Positions 1 through 6,390 of a stretch of 18,294 nt of DNA are shown here, piece by piece. The notes under the pieces were generated by a model, which searched no databases, was not told the origin of the DNA, and worked only from the letters and a program-made list of their open reading frames with translations. Origin of the DNA: an uncultured Faecalibacterium sp. (lineage in GTDB: Bacteria; Bacillota; Clostridia; Oscillospirales; Ruminococcaceae); assembly GCA_934553285.1 (NCBI GenBank), contig CAKTFD010000039.1:1-18294 (forward strand), written 5' to 3'. Both the position numbers and the translations under genes were made by a program. The stretch's first letter is position 1. Each line of letters opens with the position of its first letter.

Positions 1-35
1 ACCTTGAGGAAATTACGACGAGAAATGCGTTTCAT
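1..35 (-). CDS. Partial 5' end of a Tat-signal protein, probably the peptide ABC transporter binding protein
   Basis: Only about eleven codons lie inside the window. Read from an ATG at 35-33 they give MKRISRRNFLK, which fits the twin-arginine export motif (S-R-R-x-F-L-K). A good ribosome binding site (GGGAAGGA) lies about 7 bases upstream. The same residues begin the nucleoside binding lipoprotein at 13213, and the two genes share a 20-base identical stretch here. Because the gene follows oppB-C-D-F on the same strand, I infer that it encodes the extracellular solute-binding protein of that peptide transporter. The sequence itself shows only an exported protein with a Tat-type signal. It has its own likely promoter at 139-167. 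The lipobox, if there is one, lies outside the window. Confidence 0.6.
   Translation of the reverse strand, partial: MKRISRRNFLK
7..26. repeat. 20-base exact repeat, copy 1 (Tat-signal codons)
   Basis: Bases 7-26 are identical to 13188-13207. Both copies encode the ISRRNFL part of a signal peptide, in the same frame on the minus strand. The match covers synonymous codon positions as well as residues. Confidence 0.85.
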
Positions 36-103
36 AATAATATCCTTCCCTTATATCAAATTTTGAGTGTGCCAGGTATCCCCCAGCCGCCTCTATATTC
101 GAT

Positions 104-125
104 CCGATGTAAATTTGTACACCGG
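104..125 (-). other. Hairpin at the start of the binding-protein transcript
   Basis: Arms 104-111 and 118-125 pair over 8 base pairs (one G-U) around a 6-base loop. With a start site near 132 predicted from the promoter at 139-167, the hairpin would sit within about 7 bases of the RNA 5' end, where it could protect the transcript. Function is inferred. Confidence 0.4.
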
Positions 126-138
126 AGGAACACGAACG

Positions 139-167
139 ATTATAATGCGTTCTCACACCGGTTACAA
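139..167 (-). promoter_or_regulatory. Promoter of the Tat-signal protein gene
   Basis: On the minus strand TTGTAA (167-162) and a perfect TATAAT (144-139) are separated by 17 bases. This predicts transcription from about 132 and a leader of roughly 97 bases. An inverted repeat, CCGGTT at 158-163 and AACCGG at 174-179, brackets the -35 and could be an operator. The promoter would let the binding protein be made separately from, and more strongly than, the oppB-F genes. Confidence 0.6.
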
Positions 168-189
168 GCCCCAAACCGGCTCTGTAACC

Positions 190-204
190 ATTTTGTGACA
201 AAAT
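190..204. promoter_or_regulatory. 15-bp perfect palindrome upstream of the promoter
   Basis: ATTTTGTGACAAAAT is a perfect 7+1+7 inverted repeat. It starts 23 bases upstream of the -35 hexamer at 162-167. Related sequences lie upstream of the promoters near 11887-11897 and 13347-13358. It is a candidate regulator site; the regulator is unknown. Confidence 0.45.
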
Positions 205-253
205 TTCAGCGATAAGTTGAAGTATTTTCACCTTTTACTAAGGTAAAGTGTCT

Positions 254-1249
254 TCACTTCACGCGGTCCAGATGATGGCAGGCTGCCCAGTGGCCGGAGG
301 AGACCTCCTTGAACTCGGGCACTTCGTTTGCACACTGCTCATCCGCATAGGGGCAGCGGGTGCGGAAACGGCAGCCGGACGGTGGGTTCAGGGGGCTGGG
401 CACATCGCCCTGCAGCACAATACGCTTGGACTGGCGGGCCGTGATGGGGTCTGCCACCGGGATAGCGGAGATCAGGCTGCGGGTGTAGGGGTGGATGCTG
501 TGGGCGATCAGCTCGTAGCTGTCGGCCAGCTCCACCATCTTGCCCAGGTACATCACGCCGATACGGTTGGAGATGTGCTTGACAACGCTCAGGTCATGGG
601 CGATAAACAGGTAGGTCAGGCCCATCTCCTGCTGCAGATCCTCAAACATGTTGACGACCTGTGCCTGGATGGAAACGTCCAGTGCGGAAACCGGCTCGTC
701 ACAAACGATGAACTCAGGGTTCACAGCCAGTGCACGGGCAATGCCCACGCGCTGACGCTGACCACCAGAAAACTCGTGGCAGTAGCGGTTTGCGTGCTCG
801 CTGTTCAGGCCAACGCGCTCCAGCAGAGCGATGATCTTATCGTGGCGGTCCTTTTCGTTCTCGGCCAGGTGATGGATGTCGATGCCCTCACCCACGATGT
901 CGCCGATGGTCATACGGGGATCCAGGCTGGCGTACGGATCCTGGAACACGATCTGCATCCGGCGGCGGTAGGGCAGCATGTCCACCGCGATCTTGTTGTC
1001 CTTATCAAACAGCAGGTTGCCGTCGTAATAGATCTTACCGCCGGTAGGCTCGTACAGGCGCAGCAGGGTGCGGCCGGTGGTGGTCTTGCCACAGCCGGAC
1101 TCGCCTACCAGGCCCAGGGTCTCGCCCTTGCGGATGGCAAAGCTGACATCATCCACGGCCTGGACATACTTGCGGTTCTTGCCCACACCGCCGGCGGGGA
1201 AATACTGCTGCAGGTGCTGGACTTCTACCAGCGTCTTATGTTCACTCAT
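254..1249 (-). CDS. oppF: Peptide ABC transporter ATP-binding protein OppF/DppF
   Basis: One of the two ATPases that power oligopeptide or dipeptide import at the inner face of the membrane. The 331-residue protein has a Walker A motif GESGCGKT (49-56), the Q-loop (VFQDP, about 101-105), the ABC signature SGGQRQR (161-167), Walker B ending in CDEP (about 183-186) and an H-loop histidine near 218. The C-terminal oligopeptide-transporter extension (PLNPPSGC onward) carries four cysteines at 293, 299, 306 and 324. The ATG overlaps the oppD stop (ATGA), a sign of translational coupling, and is preceded by a purine-rich AAAGGGGAAAAGG. It is the last gene of oppB-C-D-F. I saw no terminator after it, so transcription may continue into the binding-protein gene. 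Peptide length preference (Opp or Dpp) cannot be read from the sequence. Confidence 0.93.
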   Translation of the reverse strand: MSEHKTLVEVQHLQQYFPAGGVGKNRKYVQAVDDVSFAIRKGETLGLVGESGCGKTTTGRTLLRLYEPTGGKIYYDGNLLFDKDNKIAVDMLPYRRRMQIVFQDPYASLDPRMTIGDIVGEGIDIHHLAENEKDRHDKIIALLERVGLNSEHANRYCHEFSGGQRQRVGIARALAVNPEFIVCDEPVSALDVSIQAQVVNMFEDLQQEMGLTYLFIAHDLSVVKHISNRIGVMYLGKMVELADSYELIAHSIHPYTRSLISAIPVADPITARQSKRIVLQGDVPSPLNPPSGCRFRTRCPYADEQCANEVPEFKEVSSGHWAACHHLDRVK

Positions 1250-2247
1250 TCTGCCTTTTCCCCTTTCTCAAATTCAGCCTTCTGCTGCAGCCAGCAGTAG
1301 GTATAGTGGGTATCGCTGAGCTCGGTGCGCGGCGGCATCTTGTTCAGACAGATCTTCATGCAGTTTTTGCAGCGGGGTGCAAAGGGGCAGCCGGCCGGCG
1401 GATTCAGCAGATCCACAGGGGTACCCTCGATGGGCACCAGGCGCTCATGCTCTGCAGTATTCAGCTTGGGGATGGAGTTGATCAGGCCCTTGGTGTACTC
1501 GTGGCCCGGCTGGTAGAAGATCTCGTCGGTGGTGCCGTACTCCACGATGTGGCCGGCGTACATAACGGCGATCTTCTCACACATGGCAGCCACAACGCCC
1601 AGGTCGTGGGTGATCATGATGATGCTCATGCCCAGCTTCTTGCGCAGGTCCTGCATCAGCTCCAGGATCTGTGCCTGGATGGTAACGTCCAGTGCGGTGG
1701 TAGGCTCGTCGGCGATCAGCAGCTTCGGCTCACAGGCCAGTGCAATGGCGATCATCACACGCTGGCGCATACCACCGGACAGCTCGTGCGGGTACTGCTT
1801 CAAGCGCTTTTCCGGCTCGTTGATGCCAACCAGCTCCAGCAGCTCCTTGGCGCGTGCCCATGCCTCTGTTTTGTTCTTATCGGTATGCAGGCGGATGACC
1901 TCCACGATCTGGTTGCCGATGGTGTACACCGGGTTCAGGCTGGTCATGGGGTCCTGGAAGATGATGGAAACTTCATTGCCGCGGATCTTGCGGAAATCCT
2001 TCTCCTTCATGTTCTCGATCTCGTGGCCGTTGAACCACACCTTGCCGCCCACCAGTTTGCCGGGGTAAGCGGTCAGGCCCATAACAGAGTAAGCGGTGAC
2101 CGACTTACCGGAGCCGGACTCGCCCACAACGCCCAGAACATCGCCCTGGTTCATGGTAAAGGAAACGCCGTTCAGCGCCTTGACTTCGCCCGCAGGGGTG
2201 AAGAAAGAAAGGCGTTCATCTTTGATATCAAGAATTTTCTCGCTCAT
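1246..2247 (-). CDS. oppD: Peptide ABC transporter ATP-binding protein OppD/DppD
   Basis: The partner ATPase of OppF. The 333-residue protein shows Walker A GESGSGKS (42-49), a Q-loop (IFQDPMTSLNP, 96-106), signature LSGGMRQR (156-163), Walker B LLIADEP (176-182) and the H-loop ITHD (212-215, H214). Its oligo_HPY-type C-terminus contains cysteines at 287, 293, 296, 300 and 318. That pattern resembles the cysteine clusters of other DppD/OppD-type subunits, where an iron-sulfur cluster has been proposed. The start has a clear Shine-Dalgarno (GAGGTGA, about 6 bases away). It begins 14 bases after the oppC stop and overlaps oppF by 4 bases. All motifs needed for ATP hydrolysis are intact. Confidence 0.93.
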   Translation of the reverse strand: MSEKILDIKDERLSFFTPAGEVKALNGVSFTMNQGDVLGVVGESGSGKSVTAYSVMGLTAYPGKLVGGKVWFNGHEIENMKEKDFRKIRGNEVSIIFQDPMTSLNPVYTIGNQIVEVIRLHTDKNKTEAWARAKELLELVGINEPEKRLKQYPHELSGGMRQRVMIAIALACEPKLLIADEPTTALDVTIQAQILELMQDLRKKLGMSIIMITHDLGVVAAMCEKIAVMYAGHIVEYGTTDEIFYQPGHEYTKGLINSIPKLNTAEHERLVPIEGTPVDLLNPPAGCPFAPRCKNCMKICLNKMPPRTELSDTHYTYCWLQQKAEFEKGEKAE

Positions 2248-2261
2248 TTCTGTTCACCTCA

Positions 2262-3311
2262 TCAATTCTTCAACTTCGGGTCAAAGGCATCGCGCAGGCC
2301 ATCGCCGAACAGGTTGAACACCAGGATCATCACGCTGATCATCAGTGCGGGGGCGATCAGCAGATGGGGGTAGGTGTTCATGCCCTTGACAGCATCGGTA
2401 GCCAGAGAACCCAGCGAAGGCAGCGGGGCTGCAACGCCCAGGCCGATAAAGCTCAGGTAGCTCTCGGTAAAGATGGAAGCCGGAATCTGCAGGGTAGTGG
2501 TAACGATCAGGGTGCCGATGCAGTTGGTGAGCAGGTGCTTTTTGATGATGCGGCCGCTGGAAGCGCCCAGTGCGCGGGCAGCGGTAACATACTCGCTCTC
2601 CTTCAAAATCAGGATCTGGCTGCGCACGATACGTGCCATGCCGACCCAGTACAGCAGCGCAAAGATGATGAAGATGGAGATCATGTTGGGGCCAAGGGTC
2701 TGCATCCACTTGAAGCCGGGCTTGCTGGCCAGTGCATCCAGCGGATCTTTCAGGGCCATGCCCAGCAGGATGATCAGCAGGATATCCGGGATAGTGTACA
2801 GGATATCCGTGATACGCATCATGATATTATCCACCCAGCCGCCGGCAAAGGCCGAAATAGCACCGTAGGTGGCGCCGATGATCAGCACCAGCACGGAGGC
2901 GATCAGACCAACAGACAGGCTGACGCGGGTACCCATCATGATACGCACAGCAAAGTCACGGCCCATACGGTCGGTGCCCAGGATGTGCGGGAACACCTTC
3001 TCGCCTGCATCGATACGTGCCTGCTCGGAGGCAGAGTATTCAAAGGGTTTCAGGTTGTTGCTGCCCTTCATCTGCTCGGAGTAGCTGTAAGGCCACACGG
3101 CGGGCAGCAGGTAGGCAAAAATGGCAATGGCAATGATGAACACAAAGCTGACCATGGCGATGCGGTTCTTTTTCAGGCGGCGGATGCCGTCCTTCCAGAA
3201 GTTGACGCTCTCACGCATGATCACCAGGCTCTGCTTTTCTTCATTGCTGGCGGGCAGAAAATCCTCCGCATTGAGCTGCAGGCTGAGCGGATTCTTTTTA
3301 ATGTTTTCCAT
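2262..3311 (-). CDS. oppC: Peptide ABC transporter permease OppC/DppC
   Basis: Second membrane subunit of the peptide importer, 349 residues. A cytoplasmic N-terminal tail of about 48 residues precedes the first membrane segment (about 50-70). An external loop leads to the family motif LGTDRMGRD (111-119), followed by several more hydrophobic segments. The EAA loop that docks on the ATPases is at about 238-256 (ESEYVTAARALGAS). The C-terminus, GDGLRDAFDPKLKN, is characteristic of the OppC/DppC family. The Shine-Dalgarno AAAGGAG lies about 8 bases before the ATG. It sits 18 bases after oppB and 14 before oppD, so it belongs to one operon. Confidence 0.93.
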   Translation of the reverse strand: MENIKKNPLSLQLNAEDFLPASNEEKQSLVIMRESVNFWKDGIRRLKKNRIAMVSFVFIIAIAIFAYLLPAVWPYSYSEQMKGSNNLKPFEYSASEQARIDAGEKVFPHILGTDRMGRDFAVRIMMGTRVSLSVGLIASVLVLIIGATYGAISAFAGGWVDNIMMRITDILYTIPDILLIILLGMALKDPLDALASKPGFKWMQTLGPNMISIFIIFALLYWVGMARIVRSQILILKESEYVTAARALGASSGRIIKKHLLTNCIGTLIVTTTLQIPASIFTESYLSFIGLGVAAPLPSLGSLATDAVKGMNTYPHLLIAPALMISVMILVFNLFGDGLRDAFDPKLKN

Positions 3312-3329
3312 GAAAATCGCTCCTTTCTC

Positions 3330-4247
3330 TTACTGCAGCTTGATGCGCGGGTCAATGATCTTATAAAGGATATCCACGATCACGTTTGCAATGATGACCA
3401 TGCTGGACAGCAGGATGGTGGTGCCCATGATCATGGTGTAGTCACGGTTGGTGATGGCGGACACAAAGTCGCGGCCAAGGCCGGGCACGGAGAAGATCTT
3501 TTCCACCACGAAAGAACCGGTCATCAGGCTGGCCAGCATGGGGCCAACGTAGGTGATGACGGGCAGGATGGCATTGCGCAGTGCGTGCTTGAACAGGATC
3601 ATGAACTGGGACACGCCCTTTGCGCGGGCAGTGCGCATATAGTCCTGACCCATAACGTCCAGCAGGCTGGAGCGCATGAGGCGGGTGATATAGGCCGAGG
3701 GATAGATGGCCAGTGCAGTAACCGGCATGATATAGGCGGCTGCGCTGTTCAGGCCAACGGTGGGCAGCACCTTCATATTCATACCAAACTGGTATAGCAG
3801 CAGCACGCTGGAGATAAAGCTGGGGATCGCGATGCCGCAGGTTGCAAACACGATAATGACGTTATCCAGCCACTTACCGCGGTTGTAAGCGGAGATGCAG
3901 CCCAGCGGGATGCCCACGCACAGGGCCACCAGCACAGCGATGCCAGCCAGGCGGCAGGACACCGGCAGCTTGCTGGCGATGATCTGGTTAACGGTACGGC
4001 CGCGCTGACGCAGGCTCAGCCCCAGATCGCCATGCAAAAGGCTCTTCATGTAGTTGACGTACTGCACACCCAGCGGCTTGTCCAGGCCGTACTTTTCGGC
4101 CAGAGCCTGCTGAGCAGCCGCACTGATGGACTTTTCTGCCACGAACGGGCCACCGGGGACCAGGTTCATGACAAAAAAGGTAACCGTGGCCACAATGAAG
4201 ATACTAAAGATACCCATTGCGACACGCTTGATGATGTACTTTGCCAT
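3330..4247 (-). CDS. oppB: Peptide ABC transporter permease OppB/DppB
   Basis: First gene of the peptide importer operon, encoding a membrane permease of 305 residues. The N-terminus MAKYIIKRV followed by a hydrophobic helix (about 10-30) and VPGGPF is typical of OppB/DppB. The EAA coupling loop is at about 201-214 (QDYMRTARAKGVSQ), and the protein ends DPRIKLQ as family members do. The reading frame stays open to a TTG at 4265, but I prefer the ATG at 4247 because the family starts with MxKYxxKR. A GGAG lies about 12 bases upstream, longer than usual. The start codon lies inside CCATCGTTT (plus strand 4244-4252), which is complementary to a leader segment, so translation may be controlled by RNA structure. 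Confidence 0.92.
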   Translation of the reverse strand: MAKYIIKRVAMGIFSIFIVATVTFFVMNLVPGGPFVAEKSISAAAQQALAEKYGLDKPLGVQYVNYMKSLLHGDLGLSLRQRGRTVNQIIASKLPVSCRLAGIAVLVALCVGIPLGCISAYNRGKWLDNVIIVFATCGIAIPSFISSVLLLYQFGMNMKVLPTVGLNSAAAYIMPVTALAIYPSAYITRLMRSSLLDVMGQDYMRTARAKGVSQFMILFKHALRNAILPVITYVGPMLASLMTGSFVVEKIFSVPGLGRDFVSAITNRDYTMIMGTTILLSSMVIIANVIVDILYKIIDPRIKLQ

Positions 4248-4438
4248 CGTTTGATGCCACTCCAATCCTAATCAATGAAATACAGTATTTACTCCCAGGC
4301 CGAGCCACACTTTCCCGCAGTCCGCCTGCCTCACACAAGGCGAACGTCTGTCCTTGGCACGAGGACAGAAAAAGCGAATAATAAAACGATGGTATCTTGC
4401 GGTCGCATAAACACCATCGTCCATACCCGAGAAACACT
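4248..4438 (-). promoter_or_regulatory. Structured 5' leader of the opp operon, possible RNA switch or attenuator
   Basis: About 190 untranslated bases separate the predicted start of transcription (near 4438) from oppB. Hairpin 1 has perfect 8-bp arms at 4413-4420 and 4386-4393 and is followed on the RNA by UUUUAUUAUU, giving it the look of an intrinsic terminator. Hairpin 2 has perfect 8-bp arms at 4362-4369 and 4347-4354 with a 7-base loop. A short GCCT/AGGC stem lies at 4328-4341. The 3' arm of hairpin 1 plus the first U residues (4384-4392) is also complementary over 9 bases to the oppB start region (4244-4252), so the two pairings exclude each other. I do not recognise a known riboswitch consensus or a T-box motif. 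Confidence 0.45.
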
Positions 4439-4444
4439 CTATCT

Positions 4445-4473
4445 ATTATAGAGAGAACCTCGAATTTTGTCAA
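4445..4473 (-). promoter_or_regulatory. Consensus promoter of the oppBCDF operon
   Basis: On the minus strand TTGACA (4473-4468) and TATAAT (4450-4445) match the housekeeping sigma consensus perfectly, with 17 bases between them. Directly upstream of the -35 is TTTTCATGAAAA (4474-4485), a 12-bp palindrome that could be an operator. It resembles, with one extra base, half of a CodY-type AATTTTC-GAAAATT site. CodY control is only a possibility. Confidence 0.85.
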
Positions 4474-4485
4474 TTTTCATGAAAA

Positions 4486-4750
4486 AAATTCACTTTACCA
4501 AAGTAGTGCGTGAGCAGAATCATATACTATATACAACTTTTTTGTATATTTGTCGTTCAAACTGCTGTTTTTGCGCGGGCAGGGCCTTATACTTGACAAA
4601 AAGCACCGCCCTGCACCCCCCTGTTGCTGCAGGTAAAACACTGTCCGCACCAGGATGGGACAACTATTTTCTGTAAAGTCGTGCGCAGCGCTGGATACAG
4701 GGTTGCAGGCAAGCTGCCCTGCCAAACCCGCTCCGGCCGCTTCATCCGCG
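4486..4750. other. Intergenic region with no supported gene
   Basis: This stretch lies between the opp promoter and the 3' end of the coiled-coil protein gene. Short open frames on both strands have no ribosome binding site or recognisable protein. An imperfect hairpin at 4700-4729 (GGGTT-GCAGG paired with CCTGC-AACCC, 2-base bulge) could end transcription of the upstream cps-like genes, but no U-run follows it. TTGACA occurs at 4593-4598 on the plus strand without a matching -10. Confidence 0.5.
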
Positions 4751-5563
4751 TCAGGAGTACAGTTTTGCCTTCAACTGTGCGTACATTGCGCTTTTCTGCG
4801 CCTTATAGGAGGCCATCGCCTGGTCTGCCAGCGCCGTGCTCTGCCCGTTGGCCTTGAGCACTGTGCGCATCTGGTTAACGATGCTTTCCACTTCCCTGTC
4901 GTAGGAAGCCTGCATGGAATACAGTTTTCCGCTGCGGGAAAGCGCAATGGAGATCTTGCGCGCCTGGGTCTGCTGCGACTCCGGCAGCGCCTTATACTCC
5001 GCTTTTGCACCGGCGATGCAGCTGTTCAGTTCTGCCTCTGCACGGGCCTTGACCCCGTACAGCTGCTGCAGCAGTGCCTTGACCTCAGCTTCGTATGCTG
5101 CCGGTTTATGGCTTGCAGAGGAAGCCGGCTTTTCCGTTTTGGAAGAAGCAGTGCTGGAACTGGAACTGGAACCGGTGCCGCTGCTGCTGGAACTGCCCGG
5201 CTTGCTTACAGAAGCCGATGCTGTGCCGCTGCCTGCCTGAGATGCAGCATCTTCCGGAGCATCCGTAGAGGCTGCAGCATCCTGCTCCGGCACACTGGCC
5301 GAAGCATCCTCTTCCGCTCCGCTGGAGGCGGAAGCGCTGCCGGTCAGCTCGTCCAGCGAGATCTCGCCGCTGAGCAGCTTATCCAGATCGTCATCCGTCA
5401 GGATAAGTTCTGTGCTGGCTGCATCCCCCTCCGGCAGGCTATCCGGCAGCTCCGCTGCCAGACTGCGGACATACAGCACCAAACAAAGGGCGGCTGCGGC
5501 CAGCAATACCACCAGCACACACAGCACGGTCAATACGATTTTCAGGACCTTATTTTTCTTCAT
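4751..5563 (-). CDS. Hypothetical membrane-anchored Ser/Ala-rich coiled-coil protein
   Basis: I do not recognise this 270-residue protein. A short basic start (MKKNK) leads into one membrane helix (about 7-32), so most of it should lie outside the cell. Then come an acidic segment (about 55-73, TDDDLDKLL...SLDEL), a low-complexity linker of Ser, Ala, Gly and Thr with a run of serines (about 75-156), and an Ala/Gln/Lys-rich helical C-terminal part (157-270) that looks like a coiled coil. It follows cpsB by 62 bases, a gap filled by a strong hairpin. No convincing Shine-Dalgarno precedes the ATG (only GCGGA within the hairpin flank), so expression may be low or coupled. Its position suggests a role with the CpsC/D/B module or in the envelope; that is inference from neighbours. 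Confidence 0.75.
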   Translation of the reverse strand: MKKNKVLKIVLTVLCVLVVLLAAAALCLVLYVRSLAAELPDSLPEGDAASTELILTDDDLDKLLSGEISLDELTGSASASSGAEEDASASVPEQDAAASTDAPEDAASQAGSGTASASVSKPGSSSSSGTGSSSSSSTASSKTEKPASSASHKPAAYEAEVKALLQQLYGVKARAEAELNSCIAGAKAEYKALPESQQTQARKISIALSRSGKLYSMQASYDREVESIVNQMRTVLKANGQSTALADQAMASYKAQKSAMYAQLKAKLYS

Positions 5564-5574
5564 ACTAAAATCCG

Positions 5575-5608
5575 CTGCCCGGGCAGAGATCCAGCTCCGC
5601 CCGGGCAG
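5575..5608 (-). other. Strong GC hairpin between cpsB and the coiled-coil protein gene
   Basis: Arms 5575-5584 and 5599-5608 are perfectly complementary over 10 base pairs with a 14-base loop. On the minus strand the stem is followed by CGGATTTTAGT and then the ATG at 5563, so it could be a leaky terminator, a processing or stability element, or a block to ribosome entry. On the plus strand it is followed by TTACTCCTTTTT. Confidence 0.6.
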
Positions 5609-5625
5609 TTACTCCTTTTTCAGGT

Positions 5626-6378
5626 TCAGACCCACATGCCCAGAAACTTTTTGGGCTGATGCAGGCTCACCGCGTCCAGCTCGTGGTCATGGAACAGTTC
5701 ATCGCCATTGCGCACGATACGGGCCGCAGCTTCCCTGCCCAGCGCCTTTTCCAGCTGCTGCACGCCCTGTGCCATGCGGGGCGGGCGCTTGTCCAGGGAG
5801 TGGGTATCGGTGGAGAGGACATGTACCAGCCCCCACTCGATAAACTTACACAGTTTTTTGCACAGCTTTGGCTCCAGCAAGGCACCTGCGTTGATCTGTG
5901 CATAGGCACCGGCGGCCACCCAGTCGTACAGCAGGGTGGGATCCTCCAGCACATAGGGATAACGCTCGATATGTGCGATCAGCGGGATGATGCCCTGCTG
6001 CTGCAGATTGTATACCGTCTGCCGGATAAAATGCGGCTTGTGCGTGGTAGGAAACTCCATCAGCAGATAAGAGGTATCGCCCATGCACAGTGCCCGGGTA
6101 TCCAGCTCGCACAGCTTGGGGGAAAAATACACCTCTGCACCCAGTTTGAACTCAAACTGCATGGGCTGGCCTTCCAGCGCTGCGGTCAGCTGTTCAAACG
6201 CAGCCTGCCGCCGGGCCGTAAACTTTTCCACCGTAGTGCGCTCGCTGTTAAAGTGGCTGGTAAACGCAATATTGCGCACACCATCCTCATATTCCTTGCG
6301 CAGCAGCGCCAGCGAAACATCCGTATCCTTTGCGCCGTCATCTATGCCGGGCAGAATGTGACAATGCAGATCGGTCAT
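5626..6378 (-). CDS. cpsB: PHP-type protein tyrosine phosphatase, CpsB/YwqE family
   Basis: Manganese-dependent phosphatase that removes phosphate from tyrosine residues of the partner kinase. The 250-residue length is usual for the family. The N-terminal metal motif DLHCHILPGIDDG covers 3-15 (H5, H7). Further likely metal ligands are H42 (TSHF), E82 (AEVYF), E108 (LMEFP), H136 (IAHIERY) and D191/H193 (STDTHS), all in the expected order. Only 12 bases separate it from cpsD, so kinase and phosphatase are made together. Enzymes of this family (known from Streptococcus capsule and Bacillus YwqE) reset the cycle of CpsD autophosphorylation. No polysaccharide synthesis genes follow in this window, so its target process here is unknown. 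The symbol reflects the family, not a proven capsule role. Confidence 0.9.
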   Translation of the reverse strand: MTDLHCHILPGIDDGAKDTDVSLALLRKEYEDGVRNIAFTSHFNSERTTVEKFTARRQAAFEQLTAALEGQPMQFEFKLGAEVYFSPKLCELDTRALCMGDTSYLLMEFPTTHKPHFIRQTVYNLQQQGIIPLIAHIERYPYVLEDPTLLYDWVAAGAYAQINAGALLEPKLCKKLCKFIEWGLVHVLSTDTHSLDKRPPRMAQGVQQLEKALGREAAARIVRNGDELFHDHELDAVSLHQPKKFLGMWV

Positions 6379-6390
6379 AGCAAAACGTCC

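Noticed and set aside
13..231. 72-residue minus-strand open frame before the partial Tat-signal gene
   Set aside because: It starts with GTG, lies across the promoter and leader, and runs into the start of the Tat-signal gene in another frame. It has no recognisable domain.
248..2373. Long plus-strand open frames (350 and 355 residues) opposite oppF and oppD
   Set aside because: They are antisense shadows of clearly conserved ATPase genes. Their His/Gln/Ala-rich composition comes from the reversed codons.
4248..4438. Known riboswitch or T-box in the opp leader
   Set aside because: I searched by eye for T-box, cobalamin, lysine, glycine, SAM, purine and c-di-GMP consensus blocks and found none.
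4204..4473. 89-residue minus-strand open frame in the opp leader
   Set aside because: It would begin inside the -35 region of the opp promoter, upstream of the transcription start, so it cannot be translated from that transcript. It also overlaps oppB out of frame.
4474..4491. CodY-type operator upstream of the opp promoter
   Set aside because: The sequence is similar to AATTTTCxGAAAATT but needs one extra central base and a gap on one side. Kept only as a generic palindrome.
4593..4598. TTGACA on the plus strand as a promoter
   Set aside because: No -10-like sequence lies 15-19 bases downstream (the region is C-rich), and there is no plus-strand gene.
4467..4725. Short open frames on both strands between the opp promoter and the coiled-coil gene
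   Set aside because: No ribosome binding site, no family resemblance, and they overlap each other antisense.
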